21,922 nt of DNA, taken from positions 1-21,922 of the forward strand of contig JBFFGE010000066.1 in the NCBI GenBank assembly GCA_041557595.1, read 5' to 3'. Position 1 is the stretch's first letter. Every line of letters starts with the position of its first letter. Source of the stretch: JAOTYV01 sp041557595 (GTDB lineage: Bacteria; Pseudomonadota; Alphaproteobacteria; UBA8366). Made by a program: the position numbers and the translations under genes. The notes under the pieces were generated by a model. The model made no database searches, was not told where the DNA came from, and worked only from the letters and a program-made list of their open reading frames with translations. Below are positions 7,830 through 15,182 of the stretch, one piece after another.

Positions 7830-8165
7830 TGATTCCTCCATTGACCGGTTTGACCGTTGATGAAAATTGTACGACATCGCTCAAAGGCCGGTTTGATCTC
7901 GATCATGATTGGCTTGTGCGCCGTTAAGGCGCTCAGCGGCCGACGTCGTCGATTGGTCTTGTGAGACGACGCGGTTATCGTATTTTCATCTACGAGCTGC
8001 TCTCGAGACCGCCACGAAAACAAGCAGGCAGCTACAATTCCTCGGCAACGACATACGGCAGAGGATTTCTCAACGTCACTATGTGCCCAAAATTTCAATT
8101 GCGAGCGGAAGTAATTCGCTTGGCATCCTGCTAGTATTGACGGCCAAACCAGGCATGGCAGTATC
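7830..8165. other. Low-GC divergent intergenic region
   Basis: This 336-nt gap separates the GerW-like gene (minus) from the acyl-CoA dehydrogenase gene (plus). I see no coding frame with recognisable protein features, no tRNA and no convincing rho-independent terminator. CCGGTTTGA occurs twice (7845-7853 and 7888-7896). Sampled blocks have 28 (7861-7920) and 27 (8041-8100) GC out of 60, well below the neighbouring genes. Confidence 0.6.
7866..7871 (-). promoter_or_regulatory. Possible -10 box for the GerW-like operon
   Basis: The minus strand reads TACAAT here, 36 nt upstream of the proposed GTG start. No good -35 box is seen at the expected distance. A direct repeat TTGACCG (7841-7847 and 7850-7856, plus-strand reading) lies just downstream and could be a regulator site. 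Weak evidence. Confidence 0.25.
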
Positions 8166-9317
8166 ATGACGTTCGACCCTTCCTTCGACCTCAGCGAGGA
8201 ACAACGCGCCTTCCGGGATGTGGCGCGCGGCTTCGCCGCGGCGGAAATGGCGCCGCACGCCGCGGCTTGGGACGAAGAACGCGTCTTTCCGGTCGAGGCG
8301 CTGCGCAAGGCGGCGGCGCTCGGGTTTGCCGGCATCTATGTCGATGGCGCGCATGGCGGCTCGGATCTCACACGGGCGGACGCGGTGGTGATCTTCGAGG
8401 AATTGGCGGCGGCGTGCCCGTCGACCGCCGCCTATATCTCGATCCACAACATGGCGAGCTGGATGATCGACAGTTTCGGCGCCGCCGCGCAACGCGCGGC
8501 ATGGCTGCCGAAGCTGATGACGATGGAACATTTCGCCAGCTATTGCCTGACCGAGCCCGGCTCCGGCTCCGATGCGGCGGCGCTGAAGACCCGCGCGGTC
8601 CGCGACGGCGAGGACTATGTGCTCAACGGCTCGAAGGCCTTTATCTCCGGCGGATCGATTAGCGATATCTATGTCTGCATGGTGCGGACCGGCGGCGACG
8701 GCCCGAACGGCATCTCCTGCGTGGTCGTCGAGAAGGGCGCGCCGGGGCTGAGCTTCGGCCAGCAGGAACGCAAGATGGGCTGGAACAGCCAGCCCACCGC
8801 CGCGGTGATGTTTCAGGATTGCCGGATTCCCGTCGCCAACCGCATCGGCGCGGAAGGCGAGGGCTTCAGGATCGCCATGAAAGGGCTCGACGGCGGCCGT
8901 CTCAACATTGCCGCCTGCTCGATCGGCGGCGCGCGAGCGTGTCTCGAGGCGGCACGGGCGCATATGCTGGACCGCGAACAGTTCGGCCAGCGGCTCGCCG
9001 ATTTTCAGGCGCTGCAATTTCGCCTCGCCGACATGGCGACCGAGCTCGAGGCGGCCCGGTTGCTGGTGCATCGGGCGGCCCGCAAGCTCGACCGGGGCGA
9101 CGGGGATTCCACCGCCTATTGCGCGATGGCCAAGCGGTACGCCACCGATGCGGGGTTCCACGTGGTGAACGAGGCGCTGCAACTGCACGGCGGCTACGGC
9201 TATATCCGCGAATACCCGATCGAACGCATTCTGCGCGACCTGCGTGTTCACCAGATCCTCGAGGGAACCAACGAGGTGATGCGCCTGATCGTCTCGCGTC
9301 ACCTGCTGAAGGAATAG
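8166..9317 (+). CDS. Acyl-CoA dehydrogenase, isobutyryl-CoA dehydrogenase-like
   Basis: 383-aa FAD enzyme of the acyl-CoA dehydrogenase family, normal length. It oxidises an acyl-CoA at the alpha-beta bond and passes electrons to ETF. It has the N-terminal helical domain (LSEEQRAFRDVARGFAAAEM), the flavin/substrate signature CLTEPGSGSDAAALKTRA, GSKAFISGG, and the C-terminal LHGGYGYIREYPIERILRD. The likely catalytic base is E366 in ILEGTNEVMR. Overall wording is closest to the ACAD8 isobutyryl-CoA dehydrogenase branch (valine catabolism), but another short branched-chain substrate is possible. The hydrolase that acts two steps later is at 21324, 12 kb away. The Shine-Dalgarno is weak. Confidence 0.92.
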   Translation: MTFDPSFDLSEEQRAFRDVARGFAAAEMAPHAAAWDEERVFPVEALRKAAALGFAGIYVDGAHGGSDLTRADAVVIFEELAAACPSTAAYISIHNMASWMIDSFGAAAQRAAWLPKLMTMEHFASYCLTEPGSGSDAAALKTRAVRDGEDYVLNGSKAFISGGSISDIYVCMVRTGGDGPNGISCVVVEKGAPGLSFGQQERKMGWNSQPTAAVMFQDCRIPVANRIGAEGEGFRIAMKGLDGGRLNIAACSIGGARACLEAARAHMLDREQFGQRLADFQALQFRLADMATELEAARLLVHRAARKLDRGDGDSTAYCAMAKRYATDAGFHVVNEALQLHGGYGYIREYPIERILRDLRVHQILEGTNEVMRLIVSRHLLKE

Positions 9318-9341
9318 CGACCGCCGAATTCGCGGCTATTC
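9312..9341. terminator. Inverted repeat spanning both stop codons of convergent genes
   Basis: GAATAGC (9312-9318) and GCTATTC (9335-9341) pair over 7 bp, with an inner CGC/GCG stem around CGAATTC. The arms contain the TAG stops of the acyl-CoA dehydrogenase (plus) and the YHS gene (minus), both of which end in a Glu codon plus TAG. No T-run follows. It may act as a bidirectional terminator or be a coincidence of the two matching gene ends. Confidence 0.3.
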
Positions 9342-9788
9342 GAGCACTTTGGGCCAGTTCTTGTCGCCCTTGGCGATATTGCCGGGAATGTCTTCTTCCC
9401 ATTGGCGCTGAACGCCGTGGCTGTAGTTGAGGTACAGCTTGTTATCGACGATCCGCCACGCGGTCGGGTCGGTGGAGGCGGTATAGCCCTGCGAGACCGC
9501 CCAGGCGCAATAGCCGCCATATTGCGGCGCGAATTTCTGCGGGTTCGCCTTGAACGCCGCCAGGTTGGCGGCGCTGGCAAATCGCCAGGTCGCGCCGTTC
9601 CATTTGAGTTCATGCTTGGCCGAGCCTTCGACCGGATTGCCCGCCTTGAAGTAGGCGACCGGGTCGTAGCCGCTGACCGCGAGGCTGCTGAAGGTTCCGG
9701 TGTAGACCGGGTTCTTGGCCTGGACCGGCGCCGCCGCCAGCGACAGAACAAACAACAGCATGACCAGGGGGAAAGTTCGAGTGCGCAT
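9336..9788 (-). CDS. Secreted YHS domain protein
   Basis: 150-aa exported protein. It has a signal peptide (MRTRTFPLVMLLFVLSLAAAPVQA, cleaved near residue 24), then a YHS domain of the LAVSGYDPVAYF type. The family's heme/metal-sensor-like GYCAWAVSQGYTA motif follows, and the C-terminus is YSHGVQRQWEEDIPGNI. YHS proteins of this periplasmic type are common in proteobacteria, and their role is not settled (metal or heme binding is suspected). Start chosen at ATG 9788 with GGAG eight bases upstream and the signal peptide directly at the N-terminus; the frame is open six codons further. A conserved 53-bp element lies 40 nt upstream. Confidence 0.88.
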   Translation of the reverse strand: MRTRTFPLVMLLFVLSLAAAPVQAKNPVYTGTFSSLAVSGYDPVAYFKAGNPVEGSAKHELKWNGATWRFASAANLAAFKANPQKFAPQYGGYCAWAVSQGYTASTDPTAWRIVDNKLYLNYSHGVQRQWEEDIPGNIAKGDKNWPKVLE

Positions 9789-9828
9789 ATCGTGATCTCC
9801 AGGCAATCAGGTGTGGGATTGATGTCGG

Positions 9829-9881
9829 GCCGGAGTTTAGCCGCGCCGCCGGGGAACGGAAATCATCTCTGGTAACGACGC
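9829..9881 (-). promoter_or_regulatory. Copy A of a shared upstream element (YHS gene)
   Basis: Ungapped alignment with 11866-11918 gives 39 of 53 identical bases by hand count. Invariant blocks, minus-strand reading, are CGTTAC, TGATTT(T/C)CGT and CGGCTAAACTCCGGC. TGATTT and TAAACT are 20 bases apart in both copies. The block ends 40 nt before the YHS start, the right place for a promoter. It resembles an alternative (ECF-type) sigma promoter, but I cannot assign the factor. Confidence 0.5.
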
Positions 9882-9974
9882 CATGAGCGTGGCGTTATCG
9901 CGCGGGACGGTGGGCGGCAGCCGCCTTGACGGAGCGGCGCCGAGAGCGAGAATTCGAGCCCGGGAGAGCGGTAC

Positions 9975-10439
9975 ATGGCGCAAGAAATCGAACGGAAATT
10001 CCTGGTGGCCGGCGATGCGTGGCGCAACCTCGCGACGGCGACGCCCTATCGGCAGGGCTACCTGTCGACGGCGAAGGAAAGCACGGTCCGGGTGCGAATC
10101 GTTGGCGAAACGGGTTACCTGACGGTCAAGGGGCCCACCGCCGGGGCAAGCCGCGTCGAGTTCGAGTATGAAATCCCGGTCGCCGATGCGGATGCCATGC
10201 TTGCCACGTTATGCGCCCGTCCGCTGATCGAGAAGACTCGCCGCAAAATACCTTTTGCCGGACTTATTTGGGAGGTCGACGAATTTTACGGCGACAATGA
10301 GGGCCTTGTGGTCGCCGAAGTGGAGCTCGACGATGAGGCACAAGAAGTCAGCCTGCCGGATTGGGTCGGTGAAGAGGTCACCCACGACGCCAGATATTTC
10401 AACGCCAATCTGGTGGCACATCCCTATAAGAGCTGGTAG
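9975..10439 (+). CDS. CYTH domain protein (triphosphate tunnel metalloenzyme family)
   Basis: 154-aa cytoplasmic protein with the diagnostic N-terminal EIERKFLV (4-11). Charged tunnel residues follow in STVRVRIVG, YLTVKGP, FEYEIP, KTRRKIPF, WEVDEFYGDNEGLVVAEVEL and a C-terminal DARYFNANLV. Small bacterial CYTH proteins of this length hydrolyse inorganic triphosphate or related phosphates with a divalent metal; adenylate cyclase activity is known only in some members. ATG 9975 has GGAG eight bases upstream. It stands alone, divergent from the YHS gene and convergent with the propeller gene. Confidence 0.93.
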   Translation: MAQEIERKFLVAGDAWRNLATATPYRQGYLSTAKESTVRVRIVGETGYLTVKGPTAGASRVEFEYEIPVADADAMLATLCARPLIEKTRRKIPFAGLIWEVDEFYGDNEGLVVAEVELDDEAQEVSLPDWVGEEVTHDARYFNANLVAHPYKSW

Positions 10440-10486
10440 TGCGGATCACCGATTGATGACGCCGTCGGCGGGCCGCGGGACCCGTA

Positions 10487-11824
10487 CTAGGGCAATGCGG
10501 CCTGCCCGCGAATCAGCCAAATGTGGCTGCGCTGATCTGCCTTGAACGTGCTGTTGACGACGGCGATTGCGCCGGACCGGTTCACGGCGAGCTTCCGCAT
10601 TAACAATCCTTGCTGACTGCCGTTGATGCCGTGTGCCGGGTCCATGCTGCCCGGAATAATGGAAGGCAGCGCGAATGTCTGTCCGCCGTCGCTCGAATAC
10701 GTAACGCCGAGGCCGCTTGGATAGGCCCCCCCATCGGCAAAGGTTTCCCAGACGACGAATAGATTGCTGTCGCCGTCCAATCCCAGCGACGGGAAACCCA
10801 CGCGCCGGAAAGGTTTCGATTTTCGGTTTGCAATGGTTTGCGGCTTCTCGAACGTCCGCCCGCCATCCTTGGATCGGGTGAATCGGATTCGGTCCCGGCC
10901 GAATGGCCCGCCGTCGCTTTCCGCGTAGACGAGGTGGACGGTTCCTGCCCGGTCGACGGCAATCTTCGGCGCATCCGAATGCGCGCTGCCGCGAAAGGCG
11001 ACCCGCGGTGCGCCGAACGACCGGCCGGCATCGCCCGACGTCGCGATATGAATATCGGCGGATTTGTTTTCGCCGACCGTCCAGGCGAGATGGAGGGTCC
11101 CTTGCGCGGCGATGGCCAGGGACGGCCCGCGCGCGGGCTTTTCGCCCGGACCGCCGGCGACGCGCAGCGGAGAGGAGAAGGTTCCGCCCCGGTCCAACGA
11201 CCGGCGGAACCACAGCCGCCCGTCATATTCCGTCCAGGCGGCATAGAGATTGCCGCCCGGCCCTATGGCCAGATCGAGGCTGCCGTTGTCCCAGTAGCGC
11301 TCGGTCAGGCGGGCCTTGCCGTCGCCCGCGAGGGAATTCGACAGGTTCACCGGTCGCCCGAACGTCTCGCCGCCGTCGCCCAAACGCGCGAAGAAGACCT
11401 CGCCGCCGTGCGACCCGCCGGAAAAGATGATTTCCTGCCACAGGATAAACACCTCGCGCGCGTTGCCGGCCGCGACCACCATGCGCGGCAGCCAGGAAAA
11501 GGTCGCCGGGCTGCGGGAGACGTTGACCGGCTGCTTGAGCGTCGGTTTGCCGTCGGGCCCGAATTGCTGGAAGAAAATATCCAGCCGGGACTGATCGGCC
11601 CAGGCGACGCCGACGTGGCCCTGCTCGCCGATCGCGACGGTCGGGTCGTCGACATACAGAAATTTGGACCGGTTCATGCGCCACGGTCCCTTGACCGCAT
11701 CGCCGGAGGAAACGCGAATTTTGGCGTCCCATGAAATGCCTGACGATTCCGTGCGCCCTGGTGCTGCGGCGTTGAGCGCCATGCCAATGATCAGTGCGGC
11801 GGCGATCGGGGGTCGGATGCGCAC
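10487..11824 (-). CDS. Secreted Asp-box (BNR) beta-propeller, sialidase-like
   Basis: 445-aa exported protein with a signal peptide (MRIRPPIAAALIIGMALNAA). At least five Asp-box repeats are visible: GDGGETF, LDRGGTF, SGDAGRSF, SKDGGRTF and SSDGGQTF. Each falls at the end of a propeller blade and is separated by strands such as PSLAIAAQGTLHLAWT and PKIAVDRAGTVHLVY. The fold should be a sialidase-type six-bladed propeller. I do not see the FRIP-type arginine motif of genuine sialidases, so glycosidase activity is uncertain and binding or another hydrolysis is possible. The start is GTG 11824, with GGAGG eight bases upstream. Copy B of the shared element lies 41 nt upstream. Confidence 0.85.
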   Translation of the reverse strand: MRIRPPIAAALIIGMALNAAAPGRTESSGISWDAKIRVSSGDAVKGPWRMNRSKFLYVDDPTVAIGEQGHVGVAWADQSRLDIFFQQFGPDGKPTLKQPVNVSRSPATFSWLPRMVVAAGNAREVFILWQEIIFSGGSHGGEVFFARLGDGGETFGRPVNLSNSLAGDGKARLTERYWDNGSLDLAIGPGGNLYAAWTEYDGRLWFRRSLDRGGTFSSPLRVAGGPGEKPARGPSLAIAAQGTLHLAWTVGENKSADIHIATSGDAGRSFGAPRVAFRGSAHSDAPKIAVDRAGTVHLVYAESDGGPFGRDRIRFTRSKDGGRTFEKPQTIANRKSKPFRRVGFPSLGLDGDSNLFVVWETFADGGAYPSGLGVTYSSDGGQTFALPSIIPGSMDPAHGINGSQQGLLMRKLAVNRSGAIAVVNSTFKADQRSHIWLIRGQAALP

Positions 11825-11865
11825 GGTTAATGCCTCCGCGGCGAAAACATGATCGAAAACCTACT

Positions 11866-11918
11866 GCCGGAGTTTAGCCGTCCGACCGTGTGACGAAAAT
11901 CACTTCCCGTAACGTCAC
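11866..11918 (-). promoter_or_regulatory. Copy B of a shared upstream element (propeller gene)
   Basis: Same element as at 9829-9881, with identical spacing of its blocks and nearly identical distance to the start codon (41 versus 40 nt). The plus strand of the same region leads toward msrA at 12061, so a role on that side is also possible. Confidence 0.5.
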
Positions 11919-12060
11919 GGCGAGGTCAATTTTCCGGGAGATCGCCACGACTTCACGGTCCTTTCCCCCATATGAATGGCGGCACGATTGTGCCGTTCGT
12001 TTGCGTGGAGCGGGCATGAATTGGGTCGCCGTCGTCAGCTTTGGATTGGAGATTGCGCCT

Positions 12061-12711
12061 ATGCATCGGAAACCTGCGTCGCCTTTTCTTGCCGTGGCGT
12101 TGCTGTTGTTTGCCGCGGTGGCGACAGCGACGTCGCCGCAAACCGATGCGGCCGAAAAAGATCTCGAAATCGCAACCTTCGCCGGCGGTTGTTTCTGGTG
12201 CGTGGAATCCGATTTCGACTATGTGCCCGGCGTCGTCCGCACGGTCTCCGGATACACCGGCGGCGTATTGAAAAATCCCACATACAAGCAGGTCACCGCC
12301 GGCGGCAGCGGCCACCGCGAGGCGGTGCAGATTTTCTATGACCCGAAAAAAGTGACCTATGCGACGCTGCTCGAGGTCTTTTGGCGCAGCGTCGATCCGA
12401 CCGATGGCGGCGGTCAGTTCTGCGACCGGGGGGAGAGCTACGCGACCGCGATTTTTGCCAACTCATCGGAACAGCAGCGGCTGGCGGAAGAGTCCAAACG
12501 CAAGATTCAGGCGTCCGGTACCCTCAAACGGCCGATCGTCACCCCGATTGAAACCGCCGGGCCGTTCTATCCCGTGGAGGACTACCATCAGGATTATTAC
12601 AAGAAGAGTCCCGCGCGCTATAAATACTACCGCTATCGCTGCGGCCGCGATCAGAGGATCATGCAACTCTGGGGCGACGAGGCGCATTTCGGAATCGCCA
12701 AGCACAAGTGA
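12061..12711 (+). CDS. msrA: Peptide methionine sulfoxide reductase MsrA, exported
   Basis: 216-aa protein that reduces methionine-S-sulfoxide. It has the active-site GCFWC (43-47, catalytic C44), VSGYTGG, the GHREAVQI segment, QFCDRGESYATAIF, and VEDYHQDYY near the end. A C-terminal cysteine (C194 in YRCGRDQ) can resolve the sulfenic acid. An N-terminal signal peptide (SPFLAVALLLFAAVATATS) predicts a periplasmic location, unlike the usual cytoplasmic MsrA, so it should repair envelope proteins. Start ATG 12061 has GGAG nine bases upstream. ATG 12016, also with GGAG before it, would add 15 residues. The neighbours are secreted proteins. Confidence 0.93.
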   Translation: MHRKPASPFLAVALLLFAAVATATSPQTDAAEKDLEIATFAGGCFWCVESDFDYVPGVVRTVSGYTGGVLKNPTYKQVTAGGSGHREAVQIFYDPKKVTYATLLEVFWRSVDPTDGGGQFCDRGESYATAIFANSSEQQRLAEESKRKIQASGTLKRPIVTPIETAGPFYPVEDYHQDYYKKSPARYKYYRYRCGRDQRIMQLWGDEAHFGIAKHK

Positions 12712-12740
12712 TTGGACCTGCTGCCGGCGGCCGGGCGGGC

Positions 12741-13535
12741 TCAAGGCACCTTCCAGAGATCGAGGTCTTTCAAATACGTGCGCAACGGCTCCAATGATTT
12801 CGCCTTGATGACGACGTCCCATTGGCCCTTCGTGCGATAGCTGATGATGCGGACATTCGTGGCGTCCCATTTCTGGCGGCTACCGCCTTTTACATAGAGG
12901 ACGGAGTGCATCAACACCGCATTCGCGCGCTCGGAATAGACCAGCCATTTCCGCTCCGGCGGGGATGCAGGTGTGCGCCATCGGCCCCAATCGTCGAGCA
13001 GGACGAACAGGCGGTCCACCGTTTTGCGATTGTGGAGGATCGGGAAAATCTTCAGTACGCGGATGGTTTGAGTGTCGGTGCCGTCACCGGGGTCGGCATC
13101 GATCCTGCGGAATTTGAACACGTTTTTCGGCGCGATCCTGAAGCTCGGACCGTCGAATTCCCAGCGCCGGATTTGCCAGCCGCTGCGCAGTCGCCGGGCG
13201 AAATTGACCGGCGTCTGCCCAATCTCGAATACGGCGGCGGTGCGCCCCGGTCTTGTGGTCCGTGTGACGAAATAGGCTCCGCCCGGTGCCGGTTCAAAGG
13301 TCAGCACACGGTCGAGCGTGTTGCCAAACAGTACAGCCGCGCAGCTGATCTTCGGCAGACTCGTTAGGGCATTTCGCCCGCTGTCTAGATGCGCGACCAG
13401 TTCCCTGGAAACGACCTTTGGCATCGGCTTGGCGCAAGCCGCCTGAATTTCCGCGCCGCTGGCAAAGCCGGCAGCGCCGGCGGGCATCGACATCGAACAT
13501 ATCCAGAGCGTCGCGGCACAGATGAGGCGGGTCAT
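12741..13535 (-). CDS. Secreted protein of unknown family
   Basis: 264-aa protein. It has a clear signal peptide (MTRLICAATLWICSMSMPAG, cleaved near AGAA) and no membrane segment after it. The mature part has a mixed beta-rich pattern, for example AVLFGNTLDRVLTFEPAPGG, VKGGSRQKWDATNVRIISY and a C-terminal LDLWKVP. I do not recognise a domain. Start ATG 13535 places the signal peptide at the N-terminus; the frame is open 17 codons further. It converges with msrA (29 nt between stops) and is divergent from the UbiD operon. C34 and C65 in the precursor could form a disulfide in the periplasm (inference). Confidence 0.7.
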   Translation of the reverse strand: MTRLICAATLWICSMSMPAGAAGFASGAEIQAACAKPMPKVVSRELVAHLDSGRNALTSLPKISCAAVLFGNTLDRVLTFEPAPGGAYFVTRTTRPGRTAAVFEIGQTPVNFARRLRSGWQIRRWEFDGPSFRIAPKNVFKFRRIDADPGDGTDTQTIRVLKIFPILHNRKTVDRLFVLLDDWGRWRTPASPPERKWLVYSERANAVLMHSVLYVKGGSRQKWDATNVRIISYRTKGQWDVVIKAKSLEPLRTYLKDLDLWKVP

Positions 13536-13635
13536 CGCAAGTCGCTTTCGAGAATCGGTGCAAGATCGTAGCAGGGAATCCGTCATGAAAGAACAAAGGC
13601 ACTCGGCTTCAAGGCGCCGCGTCTGGCCGATGTAG

Positions 13636-13665
13636 TTGACAATGGCGCTGGCGGCAAACGATCCT
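13636..13665 (+). promoter_or_regulatory. Candidate promoter of the UbiD-HpaB operon
   Basis: A perfect TTGACA (13636-13641) is followed, 18 bases on, by GATCCT (13660-13665), a mediocre -10. It lies about 75-105 nt upstream of the first UbiD start. The weak -10 and the overlap with the palindrome at 13663 suggest a regulated promoter. Confidence 0.45.
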
Positions 13666-13679
13666 GACTGATGGTCAGG
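13663..13679. promoter_or_regulatory. Perfect palindrome, likely repressor operator
   Basis: CCTGAC-TGATG-GTCAGG is a perfect 6-bp inverted repeat with a 5-bp centre. It overlaps the end of the proposed -10 box and the expected transcription start of the UbiD operon. Size and form fit a TetR- or GntR-type dimer site; no regulator gene is in the window. Confidence 0.5.
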
Positions 13680-13739
13680 CGGCCGCAGCGCACGGCATGC
13701 CTTGGCCGGACGGATCGACGTAACGGCGGGACAGGGGCT

Positions 13740-15158
13740 ATGACCGACGAATATTCAAACCTCGGCGTCATGGACACGCGGTTCCGCGCGGCGCTTTTGC
13801 GCATGGCGCAGGAAGGGCGGGTGCGGACCTACACCGCGCCGGCCGACACCAACCTCGAAATCGCATCGATCATGAAGCAGCGCGATGGCGGCCCCGCGCT
13901 GTTGTTTCCCGCCGGCGAGAACACCGCCATGCCGATTATCGGCAATCTGCTGTGCTGCCAGGAGAATTGCGAGGCCGCGTTCGGCGTCGACTACAACGGC
14001 ATTCGTAGTCTTGTCGGCCGGGCCCTGGGCGAACCGCGGCCGCCCGAGCCGGTCAAGGGCGCGCCGGCGCAGGAGTGCGTCTTCACCGGGGATTTCGATA
14101 TCCGCGAAATCCTCCCGGCGCTGTTTCATACCGATGAGGATGCGGGCCGCTTCGTCACCGCCGGGGTGGTGATCGTCCGCGATCCTGATACCGGCGTCCA
14201 CAATGCGTCGTATCACCGGCTGCAACTGCTGGGGCCGAACCGAACGGGGATCAAGCTCGACTATGGGCGTCATTTGCGGGCGGCGTTCGACCGGGCACAG
14301 CGGTCCGGCGAGAGCCTGCCAATCGCGGTTTGCATCGGGACCGACCTCGCGCTGCAATACACCGCGGCGACCATGGGTTCGCAGATGCCGGAAGCGGCGG
14401 ACGAGATCGCGGTCGCCGGCGGCCTCGCGGGTCGAAGCCTGCCGGTGATCAAAGCGGTGTCGCAGGACATCATCGTGCCCGCCGAGACGGAAATCGTCCT
14501 CGAAGGCCGGATTCTGACCGACGAAACCGTCACCGAGGGCCCGTTCGGCGAATTCATCGGCTTCCAATCGCCGGCGGCGCAGGCGCCCGTCGTGGAGATT
14601 ACCGCGCTAACCCATCGGCGGAAGCCGATCTATCACGCCATCAACGGCTACGGCCGCGAGACGGTGATGTTGCGCAAATACGTTCTCGAGGCCAGCCTGA
14701 TGCAAGTGCTTCAATCGGCGGCGCCAATTGTCAGCGATGCGGAGATGACAGCCGGCGGCCTGCACCGGTTCCACGCTGTGCTCCAGGTGCGCAAGACCAT
14801 GCCACAGCACAATGGGCTGCAGCGCAACGCGATTTTGGCCGCGTTCGGCGCCCTGAAGGATCTCGACCTCGTCACTGTGGTCGACGACGATATCGATATC
14901 CGCGATCCGTATGACGTGGAATACGCGATTGCGACACGGTTCGAGGCGTCGCGTGACCTGATCCCCATTCCCGGCGCGCGCGGGCACGAATATGTGCGGG
15001 TCGGCGACGACGGCATTCGTACCAAGCTCGGCATCGACGCGACCGTTCCCTTCGAGGAACGGCATCGTTTCGCCCGCTGCGGATTTATAGACATGGCGGT
15101 CGATGATCGCGATTTGGCCGACGGCCACGACGCGGTCGCGGCGCTTGTCGAGGACTAA
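13740..15158 (+). CDS. UbiD-family (prenyl-FMN-dependent) decarboxylase, first copy
   Basis: 472-aa protein of the UbiD family, which (de)carboxylates aromatic or unsaturated acids using prenylated FMN and a divalent metal. By the spacing known from Fdc1, the metal/cofactor ligands are N155, H178 and E222, and the catalytic triad is R160 (in NASYHRLQLLG) with E266 and E271 (in TEGPFGEFIGF). All are present, so it should be active. Start chosen at ATG 13740; the frame is open to 13671 but the extra part is not family-like. It is the first gene of a plus-strand operon, 24 nt before the HpaB-like gene. The substrate is unknown; an aromatic acid is likely. Confidence 0.93.
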   Translation: MTDEYSNLGVMDTRFRAALLRMAQEGRVRTYTAPADTNLEIASIMKQRDGGPALLFPAGENTAMPIIGNLLCCQENCEAAFGVDYNGIRSLVGRALGEPRPPEPVKGAPAQECVFTGDFDIREILPALFHTDEDAGRFVTAGVVIVRDPDTGVHNASYHRLQLLGPNRTGIKLDYGRHLRAAFDRAQRSGESLPIAVCIGTDLALQYTAATMGSQMPEAADEIAVAGGLAGRSLPVIKAVSQDIIVPAETEIVLEGRILTDETVTEGPFGEFIGFQSPAAQAPVVEITALTHRRKPIYHAINGYGRETVMLRKYVLEASLMQVLQSAAPIVSDAEMTAGGLHRFHAVLQVRKTMPQHNGLQRNAILAAFGALKDLDLVTVVDDDIDIRDPYDVEYAIATRFEASRDLIPIPGARGHEYVRVGDDGIRTKLGIDATVPFEERHRFARCGFIDMAVDDRDLADGHDAVAALVED

Positions 15159-15182
15159 ACCCGAGCTCCGTTGGAGAAACCG

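Noticed and set aside
8137..8167. TTGACG ... TATCAT as a promoter for the acyl-CoA dehydrogenase
   Set aside because: The spacing is 19 bases and the -10 would overlap the start codon, requiring a leaderless transcript. Too weak to list.
8079..9302. 407-aa minus-strand frame opposite the acyl-CoA dehydrogenase
   Set aside because: Composition (His/Arg/Ala-rich, no domain) and full overlap with a clear enzyme gene mark it as a shadow.
10440..10486. Possible terminator between the CYTH and propeller genes
   Set aside because: Short GGG/CCC pairings only, no stable stem and no T-run.
12712..12740. GC-rich inverted sequence between msrA and the secreted protein gene
   Set aside because: Only a 4-bp stem could be formed around CCGGCGGCCGG; not enough for a terminator call.
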